This document shows positions 1-7,017 of a stretch of 7,154 bases of DNA, piece after piece (position 1 is the stretch's first letter; each line of letters opens with the position of its first letter). The stretch lies in the NCBI GenBank assembly GCA_003978135.1, contig QOAL01000067.1, positions 1-7,154 of the forward strand, written 5' to 3'. This DNA is from Thermodesulfatator sp. Its GTDB lineage: Bacteria > Desulfobacterota > Dissulfuribacteria > Dissulfuribacterales > QOAL01. The notes under the pieces are model-generated. The model saw only the letters and a program-made list of their open reading frames with translations, had not been told where the DNA came from and made no database searches. The position numbers and the translations under genes are program-made.

Positions 1-1709
1 CCCAGTTCTTAAAAAGCCCCCTTTCTATCCTTCTTTTGTTCTTCATCTCTGCCTGGATCCTGCCCTCATGGGTAAATGCCCAGGACAGCCGAAGCCCTGT
101 CTCAGAACAGATACTCAAGAAATGCGATTACCTGGAGCAGTTTAAGCACATTCCCGTCTGCTCCACCTGTGTAGCCTCGCACAGGACGATTCCCGCCTTT
201 TACAGGGCCAGGGATTACATGCCCGCCTGGACCAGTAAGGAGGCCATTGACGAGATGTTGCAGGCGGTCATTGAGTCGAAAGATGACGGGCTGATGCCCA
301 GCGATTACCACCTAAAGGCCCTGACCAGGCTCAAAGAAACCATTGACGAATCAGGTGACCGGGACTTCAGGGCGATGGCCGATTTTGACATGCTGCTCAC
401 TGACGCCCTCTTGAGGCTCAGTTATCATCTTTATTACGGCAAAGTAAATCCTGAAAGCCTTGATCCTGACTGGAACTTCAGGAGAAATATCCACAAGATA
501 CAGCCGGAAATCTATCTTCAAAAGGTCATAGACTCGGGAAAAATCCTTGAAAGCCTGGACAGGCTCAGGCCCAAATTAGCCTATTACCCGGCACTCAAGG
601 AAATGCTCAGGAAGTATAGAAAATTTGCAGAAAAGCCATGGCCTGTAATTCCAGAGGGCAAGGTGCTCAAAGAAGGTATGACAGACGCCAGGGTTCCCCT
701 TCTTGTGAACCGCCTTATGGCTGAAGGTTACCAGGTTCAAAGAAGCGGGAATGAAACACAGCTTTATGACCAAGGCCTGGTTGAGGCGATAAAGGATTTC
801 CAGGAACATCACGCCCTGGATGTCGATGGAGTAATTGGGAGAAACACCCTTAGGGAACTTAATATCCCTGCATCCCGTCGTGTAGATACCATCAGGGTCA
901 ATCTTGAACGGGCCAGATGGATTCTGCATGATCTGGACCCGGAATTCCTGGTGGTGAATATCGCCGCTTTCAAACTCTATTTTTTAAAAAATGGCCAAAA
1001 GCAGTGGGAATGCAAGGTCATGGTGGGAAAACCCTTTTGGAAAACTCCGTGTTTCCGGGCAACTGTTGAATACGTGGTTCTAAATCCGTACTGGGTGGTT
1101 CCGCCTGGCATTTTGCGCAAAGAGGTCATACCTAAAATTCGCAGGAACCCTGGGTATCTTGCCAGGGAAAACCTGGAAATAGTGGACAGCAGGGGACGGG
1201 TGATAAATCCGCGCTCCATCAATTGGGCCAGGGTTAATCCTGCCAGATTTCCCTATATGATAAGGCAAAGGCCCGGGCCTAAAAACGCACTTGGAAGAAT
1301 CAAGTTCATCTTTCCCAATAAGCACTTTGTTTTCCTCCATGACACTCCTGCCAAAAGCCTTTTTTCAAGAACAATGCGGGCATTCAGCCATGGCTGTATC
1401 AGGGTTGAAAAACCCATGGAACTTGCTGAAATACTCTTTCAAGGCTCAAAAACGTGGAACAGGCAGAAGATCGAGGAACTTATTGCAACCAGGGAGACCA
1501 AGACCATCCATCTTGAGCATCCTATGCCCATCCTGATTCTTTATTGGACTGTAACTCCTGAAAATGACGGAAAGCCGAAATTCTATCAGGATATCTACAA
1601 CCGGGACATAAAGATTCTCATCGGACTGGATACTCCACTCAGGGTAGCAGACATAGTCTTCCCGTGGAAAAGCGCATCGGTGGGGGAGCCAGGTTTAACC
1701 ATACTCTAG
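1..1709 (+). CDS. YcbB/LdtD-type L,D-transpeptidase, 5' end outside the window
   Basis: Periplasmic enzyme expected to make 3-3 (L,D) crosslinks in peptidoglycan or attach proteins to it. Residues are numbered from the TTG codon at 36. An N-terminal YcbB-like scaffold region spans about 30-205, a PG_binding_1 repeat about 213-277, and the YkuD catalytic domain about 303-475. The catalytic motif SHGCIRV carries His452 and Cys454, with an upstream conserved His435 in FLHDTP. The tail with the YWT...DIYNRD pattern is typical of YcbB proteins. The frame stays open to the window edge (first full codon at 3). Codons before 36 encode a Lys then a Leu-rich stretch, continuing to a likely signal-peptidase site after VNA (residue 15). 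The TTG therefore lies inside the signal peptide and the real start is upstream. Three cysteines near the N-terminus (30, 42, 45) are unusual. The gene converges on the exonuclease with 9 bp between stop codons. The family call is firm; the exact substrate is unknown. Confidence 0.93.
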   Translation, partial: QFLKSPLSILLLFFISAWILPSWVNAQDSRSPVSEQILKKCDYLEQFKHIPVCSTCVASHRTIPAFYRARDYMPAWTSKEAIDEMLQAVIESKDDGLMPSDYHLKALTRLKETIDESGDRDFRAMADFDMLLTDALLRLSYHLYYGKVNPESLDPDWNFRRNIHKIQPEIYLQKVIDSGKILESLDRLRPKLAYYPALKEMLRKYRKFAEKPWPVIPEGKVLKEGMTDARVPLLVNRLMAEGYQVQRSGNETQLYDQGLVEAIKDFQEHHALDVDGVIGRNTLRELNIPASRRVDTIRVNLERARWILHDLDPEFLVVNIAAFKLYFLKNGQKQWECKVMVGKPFWKTPCFRATVEYVVLNPYWVVPPGILRKEVIPKIRRNPGYLARENLEIVDSRGRVINPRSINWARVNPARFPYMIRQRPGPKNALGRIKFIFPNKHFVFLHDTPAKSLFSRTMRAFSHGCIRVEKPMELAEILFQGSKTWNRQKIEELIATRETKTIHLEHPMPILILYWTVTPENDGKPKFYQDIYNRDIKILIGLDTPLRVADIVFPWKSASVGEPGLTIL

Positions 1710-1718
1710 CTGGCCCAA

Positions 1719-2432
1719 TCAAAATAACCATCTCCAGCTTCTTCCAGCAAGATAGAGGTCTTTCAGGGTTGTTATACCGCCTTTTTTCAGTTTCTTTATG
1801 AGGAAAAGAAACAGGTATGCAGTCTGAATGGCATCTTGGAATGCATCGTGCTGGTCCATTTGCGGAAGATTGTATTCCTTGGCAAGATCTGCCAGGTTAA
1901 ATGAAATATTATAGTTGAACTGGTCATAATAGTTGCCCCATTGTTCTTCCCTGTAAACCTGGGCCAGTCTCAGGGTATCAATACACGGATTGGCCATTAT
2001 GCCTCCAAGGATCCTCCTGGTGGCCTTGTTCATGAAACCCATGTCCAGGTCTATGTAGTGACCCACAATAAGGCTGCCGTTGCAGAACCTCACAAAATCT
2101 TCCAACACTTCCTCGATGGGCGGTGCATTCTTGATCTGTTCCGGAGTGATCCTGTGAATAAGTGTGCTGTCCTTGGGGAGTTCCCCCTCGGGCTTCACAA
2201 ATACGTAGAAATTTTCTGACATGATAATGCGAAGCCCTCGAATCCTGACAGCGCCTATGGATACAATTTCATCCTTCCTGGAATTCAGGCCGGTAAGCTC
2301 CGTGTCGAAGACCACAAAATCGTAATCCAGCAAGGTGCCAGTCTGGTCAAAATTTTGAAAATAGGCATGATTCTCTTGGATAACCGGATGACTCCGGCGC
2401 CATAAGCTGGCGATCTTATCTATGAGAGGCAT
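1719..2432 (-). CDS. DEDDh-family 3'-5' exonuclease (DnaQ/PolC epsilon-like)
   Basis: A 237-residue protein with one RNase-T/DnaQ exonuclease domain at about residues 36-215. All acidic metal ligands are visible: ExoI DTELTGL (Asp43, Glu45), ExoII GHYIDLDMGFM (Asp130), and ExoIII HDAFQDA (His195, Asp200). The His five residues before the Asp makes it the DEDDh subtype. It should hydrolyse DNA or RNA from the 3' end with two metal ions. It has no polymerase, GIY-YIG or BRCT part, and its roughly 35-residue N-terminal extension has no motif I recognise. It is the last gene of the acs-DUF294-exonuclease operon, starting 13 bp after the DUF294 stop with a modest AGGG Shine-Dalgarno in the gap. 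Its position suggests a role tied to the DUF294 protein rather than being the replicative proofreading subunit. The true substrate is unknown, and calling it dnaQ would be unsupported. Confidence 0.9.
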   Translation of the reverse strand: MPLIDKIASLWRRSHPVIQENHAYFQNFDQTGTLLDYDFVVFDTELTGLNSRKDEIVSIGAVRIRGLRIIMSENFYVFVKPEGELPKDSTLIHRITPEQIKNAPPIEEVLEDFVRFCNGSLIVGHYIDLDMGFMNKATRRILGGIMANPCIDTLRLAQVYREEQWGNYYDQFNYNISFNLADLAKEYNLPQMDQHDAFQDAIQTAYLFLFLIKKLKKGGITTLKDLYLAGRSWRWLF

Positions 2433-2445
2433 GCCTGAACCCTGC

Positions 2446-4377
2446 TCAGATCATTGGAAATGTATCTTTTATGATCGACTGGAGCCTTATAATGACTGCA
2501 AATGCCTCCTTCAGGGTCTGCTTTTCAAGATCTGTCAATTCCCTGGGATTGATATAGTTGTCCGGCTGCTTTCCTGCCTCCATCATCTGAAGCTGGTGCA
2601 CGAAACGCAGCTGCATCTGAAACTCATAGGCCTCAACTGTTTCTGAATAAAGCTCCTTGGAGATGTGTTCATTCTGGTACAGGAGCTCAAGCCTGCCCAG
2701 GGTATTGGTCTCTTTTATGCCGAATTTCAGGGACATGAGACGAGCAAAATCCACAAAGGGAACCAGGCCCCTGGTCTTGATGTCCAGCCTGTTTTTGTGC
2801 TCTCCGTCCTTTTCCACGATGAAATTCTTGAAAAATGTAAGGGGCGGCCTGCTCTCAAGACAGTCCTTGGCAAGATGGAGAAGGAAGATCTCCTGTCTCT
2901 GGGTCATCCTGTTCAGGTGTTCCCGAAGTCTGAACCCCATGTTCAGCTTTCCAAAACCAGGCCTGAAGTCAAAGAAAATGGTGGCATGAAGTACCTGTTT
3001 GGGCTCCGGTCTGAGGATCCAGTCATCAAAATAACCCTGCCAGACTGAATAGGGCTGGCACCACTTGGGGTTCGATGCCATGATATTTCCCGGGCACCTT
3101 GGATAGCCGCACTTGACCAGGTGTTCGATGGCTTCCTGGCCGAACAGCCTGAAATATTCCTCTGCCTCCTTCTGCTGGGCCTCTCCCTGGGGGTCCTGGT
3201 ACATGAGGGCGTTGTCCTGATCAGTACGAAAGGTCTGCTCTTTTCGCCCTTCACTGCCCATCAGCAGCCAGCAAAATGGCACTGGAGGCGGACCGAGGTT
3301 TTCCTGCATGAGGGTGAGGAGCTTGTCAAGGATATGGTCATTCAGGACCGTGATCATCCTTGTTATGTTGTTTGGTTTTGCCCCTTCTTCTATTAATGTC
3401 CTTACGATCAGGGGAACCTTCTGGGAAAGGGGATAGAGGCCCTCTATGCTTCTCTGGCTGACTATTTCCCTGAAAAGATAGAGAGGAGAGCTCCCCTGCA
3501 GGACCATGATATCATGGGAAGTAATTACCCCTATGACTTTCCCCTGCTTTTTTACTGCAAGGTGATGTATCTTCTTGCTCATCATGGCAAGGAGGGCATC
3601 AAAACAGACCTTGTGGCTTTCTATTGTCTCAACCGGGCTCACCATTATATTGGCAACAGGCTCGTTTATTGATCTGCCCTGTGCCACCACCTTGGTCCTG
3701 AGGTCCTTATCAGTAACAATTCCCACTACTTTTTCATTCTCATCTGTTACCAGAAGGGAACCTATATGATATTCTGCCATCTGGGCCGCTGCATGCTGAA
3801 GGGTGGCAGAAGCAGGCACGGTCTTTGGTTCACCCTTGATAAGGTCTCCCACCTGTACACTGAAGAGATAGAGAGTGCCCTCTGTTCTCGGGGCCACCCT
3901 GTGCTGGCGAAGTTCAGCGTAGGCGGTTCTGAGAAATTTCTCAGAGAAACTCTTGAGATAATACTGTGCAAATCTCGGATTGGACTGGATTAGTTCCAGG
4001 AAGGTTTCCTTCTTCAGCAGAAAGCAGAAGGTGTCTTCCACTGTCTCCACGTTCAGGTTTGCCTTGGTATTCTGAATGATGGGCAGAGCGCCGATATAGG
4101 AACCTTCACCCCGGAAATCCTTGAGGGTTACCATGCCCTCTTCGTCCTTCAGGTAAATCTTGACCCCGCCTTTCTGGATAATATACAGGTACTCGACTAC
4201 AGTCTCATCCTGCCGGAAGATGGTTGTCCCCTTGGGGAAAAAATCCACGGTACATTCTTCAGCAATTTTTTTCAGGGTTTCATCATCAAGTTCGTTAAAG
4301 GGAAGGGTCTTTTTCAGAAAATCTATCACCACTTCTGGGGTGACCGAATGAACATCGTTTCTATCTCGCTGACGCAT
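2446..4377 (-). CDS. cNMP-binding / CBS-pair / DUF294 putative nucleotidyltransferase
   Basis: A 643-residue, probably cytosolic signalling protein. Domains in order: a cyclic-nucleotide-binding-like fold at about 20-135, two CBS motifs at about 178-230 and 243-295 (each with a GIVTDKD- or GVITSHD-like end), a DUF294 nucleotidyltransferase core at about 310-460, and a helical DUF294 C-terminal region at about 480-640. The core has GSEGRKEQ at 374-381 followed by TDQDN, whose Asp386 and Asp388 match the metal-binding DxD of GlnD-like Pol-beta-fold transferases. CBS pairs commonly bind AMP, ATP or other adenosyl ligands, so a link to Acs, which makes AMP, is plausible but inferred. The usual Glu and Arg of the cNMP phosphate cassette are not seen (see findings). 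The ATG at 4377 has a GAGG Shine-Dalgarno 7 nt upstream. It lies 81 bp downstream of acs and 13 bp before the exonuclease gene. The nucleotide transferred and the target are not known to me. Confidence 0.92.
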   Translation of the reverse strand: MRQRDRNDVHSVTPEVVIDFLKKTLPFNELDDETLKKIAEECTVDFFPKGTTIFRQDETVVEYLYIIQKGGVKIYLKDEEGMVTLKDFRGEGSYIGALPIIQNTKANLNVETVEDTFCFLLKKETFLELIQSNPRFAQYYLKSFSEKFLRTAYAELRQHRVAPRTEGTLYLFSVQVGDLIKGEPKTVPASATLQHAAAQMAEYHIGSLLVTDENEKVVGIVTDKDLRTKVVAQGRSINEPVANIMVSPVETIESHKVCFDALLAMMSKKIHHLAVKKQGKVIGVITSHDIMVLQGSSPLYLFREIVSQRSIEGLYPLSQKVPLIVRTLIEEGAKPNNITRMITVLNDHILDKLLTLMQENLGPPPVPFCWLLMGSEGRKEQTFRTDQDNALMYQDPQGEAQQKEAEEYFRLFGQEAIEHLVKCGYPRCPGNIMASNPKWCQPYSVWQGYFDDWILRPEPKQVLHATIFFDFRPGFGKLNMGFRLREHLNRMTQRQEIFLLHLAKDCLESRPPLTFFKNFIVEKDGEHKNRLDIKTRGLVPFVDFARLMSLKFGIKETNTLGRLELLYQNEHISKELYSETVEAYEFQMQLRFVHQLQMMEAGKQPDNYINPRELTDLEKQTLKEAFAVIIRLQSIIKDTFPMI

Positions 4378-4384
4378 TGAATAA

Positions 4385-4388
4385 CCTC
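4385..4388 (-). promoter_or_regulatory. Shine-Dalgarno of the DUF294 gene, next to a hairpin
   Basis: GAGG on the minus strand, 7 nt before the ATG at 4377. It begins only 2 nt after the 3' side of the 9-bp hairpin at 4391-4414, so folding of that hairpin may affect ribosome access. Confidence 0.6.
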
Positions 4389-4390
4389 AA

Positions 4391-4414
4391 AGGCCCCGGA
4401 CTGAGCCGGGGCCT
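4391..4414 (-). repeat. GC-rich hairpin between acs and the DUF294 gene
   Basis: A perfect 9-bp stem, AGGCCCCGG paired with CCGGGGCCT (4391-4399 with 4406-4414), with a 6-nt loop. In minus-strand RNA it is followed by UU, then GAGGUUAUU. The T run is too short for a convincing Rho-independent terminator, so it may be a partial terminator, a 3'-end stabiliser of acs mRNA, or a control element for the downstream gene. The symmetry is seen directly; the function is inferred. Confidence 0.6.
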
Positions 4415-4458
4415 GCAGATATGTTTTGGAATTGACAGATATTGATAACCGGCAAATT

Positions 4459-6450
4459 CTACTTCTTTTTCAGGAGAGCCTTGCTCCCGCTTATAAGGTC
4501 GTCCACAACTGAAGGATCGGCCAGGGTTGAGGTATCTCCAAAATCCTTTGTATCCCCGGCAGCGATCTTTCTCAAGATGCGGCGCATGATCTTGCCGCTC
4601 CTGGTCTTTGGAAGACCCGAGGCAAACTGGATTACTTCCGGAGAGGCAATCGGGCCTATTTCCTTCCTCACATGGGTCCTGAGTTCCTTCATCAGCTTGT
4701 CGCTTTCCTTCACTCCTGACTTGAGTGTTACATATGCATAAATGGCCTGGCCCTTTATGGGATGCGGCATGCCTACAACCGCTGCCTCAGCAACTGCCGG
4801 GTGTGCCACAAGGGCAGACTCTATTTCGGCAGTTCCCATGCGGTGGCCTGATACGTTAATTACATCATCCAGACGTCCCATTATCCAGAAATAACCATCC
4901 TCGTCTCTTCTGGCACCGTCGCCTGCATCATAGACACCAGGGAATCTTTCGAAGTAGGTAGTCTTGAACCTTTCCGGATCTCCGAATACCCCCCGAAGCA
5001 TACCTGGCCAGGGTTTCCTTATAACCAGGTGGCCCCCTTCATTCACAGATGCCCTGGTGCCGTCCTCTCTCAAGATATCTGCGTCAACTCCTGGCAGAGG
5101 AAGTGTTGCTGAACCAGGCTTGAGGGGCGTTGCAAATGGCAGCGGGGAGATAAGGATTCCACCTGTCTCTGTTTGCCACCAGGTATCAACGATTGGAAGC
5201 TTGCCCTTTCCTATGTGCTCGTGATACCACATCCATGCTTCAGGGTTGATGGGCTCTCCCACGGTGCCGAGAAGTTTGAGGCTGGACAGGTCATGTTTCT
5301 TGGTCCATTCGGAACCTTCCCTCATGAGGGCACGGATAACCGTAGGAGCAGTATAGAAGGTGTTGACCTTGAATTTTTCAACTATCTGCCAGAACCTGTC
5401 CGGGCCGGGATACGTGGGCACGCCCTCGAACATGAGAGATGTAGCGCCAAGTGCCAGTGGGCCATAAAGGATATAGGTATGGCCGGTAATCCAGCCAATA
5501 TCAGCAGTACACCAGTACACGTCCTCGTCCTTCATATCAAAGACCCACTGGGTGGTATGGGCTGCATATACCATATAGCCGCCTGTGGTGTGTATTACGC
5601 CCTTCGGCTTTCCGGTGCTTCCACTGGTATATAGTATGAAAAGGATGTCCTCGGCGTTCATGGGCTGAGGATCACATTTATCCGAGATGTCAGGGGCTGC
5701 AATCTCATCATGCCACCATGAATCACGGCCCTTTTTCATCTTGACTTCGTTTCCGGCTCTCTGAACCACTATGCAGCTCTTCACAGTAGAGCAATCCTTC
5801 AGGGCCTCATCTGCATTGGGCTTGAGAGGGATGGTCTTGCCAGCCCTTAAAACTGCATCAGCGGTAATGAGCACCTTTGCCTGGCAGTCGTTTATCCTGC
5901 TCTGCAAACTGGTGGCACTGAACCCGGCAAAAACCACGCTGTGCATGGCGCCGATCCTGGCACAGGCAAGCATTGCAATTGGAAGCTCTGGAATCATGGG
6001 CAGGTATATGGAAACCCTGTCGCCCTTTTTCACCCCATGCTTCTTAAGAACGTTGGCGAATCGGCATACCTCGGTATGAAGCATCTGGTATGTGTATACC
6101 TTTACATCACCATCCGGTTCTCCTTGCCAGATTATTGCTGCCTTATTGCGCCTGCCATCGCTTAAATGCCTGTCCAGGCAGTTATAGGAGGCATTTAGCT
6201 GGCCACCTATGAACCATTCGATCTTGGGCTTGTGCAGATCGGCCCTGACCACAGTTCTCCATTTCCTGCTCCAGGAAATAAGCTCCTCGGCCCTCTGCCC
6301 CCAGAAGCCAGCCGGGTCTTCCATGGATTTTTTGTAATGTTCCTTGTACTCTTTCATGCTCTTCACGTGTGCCGTCATCTGGGCCTTGCGTGAAGGGCGG
6401 AAAACTCGCTTTTCCGACATCAAGCTTTCGATTTTTCCTTTTTTGGACAT
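4459..6450 (-). CDS. acs: acetyl-CoA synthetase (AMP-forming)
   Basis: Activates acetate with ATP to acetyl-AMP, then transfers the acetyl group to CoA; cytosolic. The 663 residues compare with about 650 for the family. The N-terminal ACS cap is followed by the AMP-binding core, with the P-loop [10 protein letters not shown] at residues 275-284 and the motif WWQTETGG starting at Trp424. Trp425 is placed to match the Trp that restricts the acyl pocket to acetate, which favours acetate over longer acids. The C-terminal A10 motif [11 protein letters not shown] carries the catalytic Lys620, the residue reversibly acetylated in Salmonella Acs. An intact acetylation motif makes control by a Pat/CobB-type system possible, although neither gene is in the window. 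The ATG at 6450 was chosen because GGGAG lies 10 nt upstream; an internal Met11 (6420) has a poorer site. It is the first gene of the minus-strand operon. No acetate permease gene is visible. Confidence 0.97.
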   Translation of the reverse strand: MSKKGKIESLMSEKRVFRPSRKAQMTAHVKSMKEYKEHYKKSMEDPAGFWGQRAEELISWSRKWRTVVRADLHKPKIEWFIGGQLNASYNCLDRHLSDGRRNKAAIIWQGEPDGDVKVYTYQMLHTEVCRFANVLKKHGVKKGDRVSIYLPMIPELPIAMLACARIGAMHSVVFAGFSATSLQSRINDCQAKVLITADAVLRAGKTIPLKPNADEALKDCSTVKSCIVVQRAGNEVKMKKGRDSWWHDEIAAPDISDKCDPQPMNAEDILFILYTSGSTGKPKGVIHTTGGYMVYAAHTTQWVFDMKDEDVYWCTADIGWITGHTYILYGPLALGATSLMFEGVPTYPGPDRFWQIVEKFKVNTFYTAPTVIRALMREGSEWTKKHDLSSLKLLGTVGEPINPEAWMWYHEHIGKGKLPIVDTWWQTETGGILISPLPFATPLKPGSATLPLPGVDADILREDGTRASVNEGGHLVIRKPWPGMLRGVFGDPERFKTTYFERFPGVYDAGDGARRDEDGYFWIMGRLDDVINVSGHRMGTAEIESALVAHPAVAEAAVVGMPHPIKGQAIYAYVTLKSGVKESDKLMKELRTHVRKEIGPIASPEVIQFASGLPKTRSGKIMRRILRKIAAGDTKDFGDTSTLADPSVVDDLISGSKALLKKK

Positions 6451-6460
6451 GTGGCTCGTT

Positions 6461-6467
6461 CTCCCTT
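6461..6467 (-). promoter_or_regulatory. Shine-Dalgarno of acs
   Basis: On the minus strand this reads AAGGGAG, ending 10 nt before the ATG at 6450. The spacing is slightly long, but this site supports 6450 over the in-frame ATG at 6420, whose nearest purine run (AAAAGGA) lies about 15 nt upstream. Confidence 0.6.
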
Positions 6468-6485
6468 CTAAGATGAGTTATTTGC

Positions 6486-6503
6486 CCGGCAAGTATCCGC
6501 CGG
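6486..6503 (-). repeat. small hairpin in the acs leader
   Basis: CCGGC (6486-6490) pairs with GCCGG (6499-6503) around an 8-nt loop, inside the predicted acs 5' leader and about 20 nt before the Shine-Dalgarno. No T run follows on the minus strand, so it is not a terminator. Its role is unknown. Confidence 0.35.
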
Positions 6504-6526
6504 TTTTTATGTTGAAAAATTGAACT

Positions 6527-6555
6527 ACTATTCAACTATTTCGCCTTCTTGTCAA
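6527..6555 (-). promoter_or_regulatory. candidate sigma70-type promoter for acs
   Basis: On the minus strand a perfect TTGACA (6550-6555) is followed 17 bp later by AATAGT (6527-6532), a 4/6 match to the -10 consensus. The predicted transcript start is near 6520, giving a leader of about 70 nt. The good -35 and weak -10 would suit an activated promoter. The sequence match is direct; use of the site is inferred. Confidence 0.45.
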
Positions 6556-6739
6556 GAATTAATATCATACTAAATTGGCTTTAATATCAATATATTACAA
6601 AAATTCTTTTCGGCATGGACAATTATTACTTTCTTAACATTCAAGCAACCGCCGATTTTACAAATACCCGATTCGTATTATGCTCTTATGGCAAAGGAAG
6701 GGAATGAAGATGAAAGAGGCATTCCCAGTTTGTCCTCAT
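6556..6739. other. AT-rich non-coding stretch between the acs promoter and the repeat region
   Basis: No ORF here has a plausible start, Shine-Dalgarno and protein-like composition, and no tRNA or rRNA is visible. Apart from the direct repeat at 6559-6589 I see nothing I can name. It separates the acs promoter from the inverted-repeat structure that begins near 6740. Confidence 0.5.
6559..6589. promoter_or_regulatory. 9-bp direct repeat upstream of the acs promoter
   Basis: TTAATATCA occurs at 6559-6567 and again at 6581-6589, 22 bp apart start to start, about two helical turns. Relative to the proposed acs start these sit at roughly -40 and -62, where activator sites are often found. The region is AT-rich, so chance similarity is possible. 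Confidence 0.3.
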
Positions 6740-6890
6740 GGCCTGTGTCCATCCAGAAATAGGCAATTTTGTTCAAGGGCAAGGCCCAAGGAGGCGAAAA
6801 AGCGCAGTGTACCGGGCGTACATGAGCATTTTGCGCCGACGAGCAACACAGTCATTGGGCAAAAGGGCCATTTATACATGGACACTAGCC
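6740..6890. repeat. imperfect palindrome (long hairpin unit), copy 1
   Basis: A unit of about 151 bp that folds on itself around position 6815. The outer ends GTGTCCAT (6745-6752) and ATGGACAC (6878-6885) are exact complements, and GGC/GCC at 6740-6742 and 6888-6890 extends them. Further inward, TTTTGTTCAA (6767-6776) pairs with TTGGGCAAAA (6855-6864) with two G-U pairs, GGCG (6793-6796) pairs with CGCC (6834-6837), AAAA pairs with TTTT, and TGTAC (6808-6812) pairs with GTACA (6818-6822) around the centre CGGGC. The two halves stay in register almost throughout. This looks like a dispersed intergenic hairpin repeat or a structured RNA; I cannot name a family. Confidence 0.75.
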
Positions 6891-6930
6891 TGGGGACCCT
6901 GGGAACGAGCATTTCTTTCAAGATTCACCA
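6795..6930 (+). repeat. left arm of a long inverted repeat
   Basis: This 136-bp arm begins CGAAAAAGCG and ends AAGATTCACCA. It is the reverse complement of 7018-7154 apart from substitutions at 6809, 6876, 6882 and 6894 and one missing base near 6910-6911. It contains the inner and right-hand part of hairpin copy 1 plus a roughly 40-bp tail with CCCTGGGAACGAG. Confidence 0.95.
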
Positions 6931-7017
6931 ACAGCCGCTGTGCGGCTTACAGACTCTTTCTGGATACATACTTTGACAATCTTGCAAACTTGACTGCGGC
7001 TGAACCTGGCTTCCCCT
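6931..7017. repeat. 87-bp spacer between the inverted-repeat arms
   Basis: Single-copy sequence in this window. It holds a small perfect hairpin, AGCCGC-TGT-GCGGCT (6933-6947). CAGCCGC (6932-6938) is also complementary to GCGGCTG (6996-7002), so the symmetry of the arms partly continues inward. No convincing gene on either strand. Confidence 0.6.

Noticed and set aside
1708..1739. Bidirectional terminator between the convergent genes
   Set aside because: A 6-bp AGCTGG/CCAGCT stem with a 20-nt loop and no T run is within chance expectation.
4391..4414. Rho-independent terminator of acs
   Set aside because: The stem is strong but is followed by only a short T run and then the next gene's Shine-Dalgarno. 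I list it as a hairpin, not a terminator.
1941..6079. Plus-strand ORFs of 60-153 codons opposite the operon
   Set aside because: They lie antisense to well-supported genes with conserved motifs, overlap them fully and show no domain or start signal. They are reading-frame shadows.
6520..6535. TTGAA-N6-TTCAA inverted repeat overlapping the acs -10 as an operator
   Set aside because: The half-sites are only 5 bp in AT-rich DNA and match no regulator site I know; too weak to list as a feature.
6549..6577. Divergent plus-strand promoter TTGTCA with TAAATT
   Set aside because: The -10 match is poor, and no gene lies downstream on the plus strand within the window.
6740..6890. Integron attC site
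   Set aside because: The size and palindromic form fit, but the RYYYAAC and GTTRRRY core sites are not at the ends, and no integrase or cassette gene is visible.
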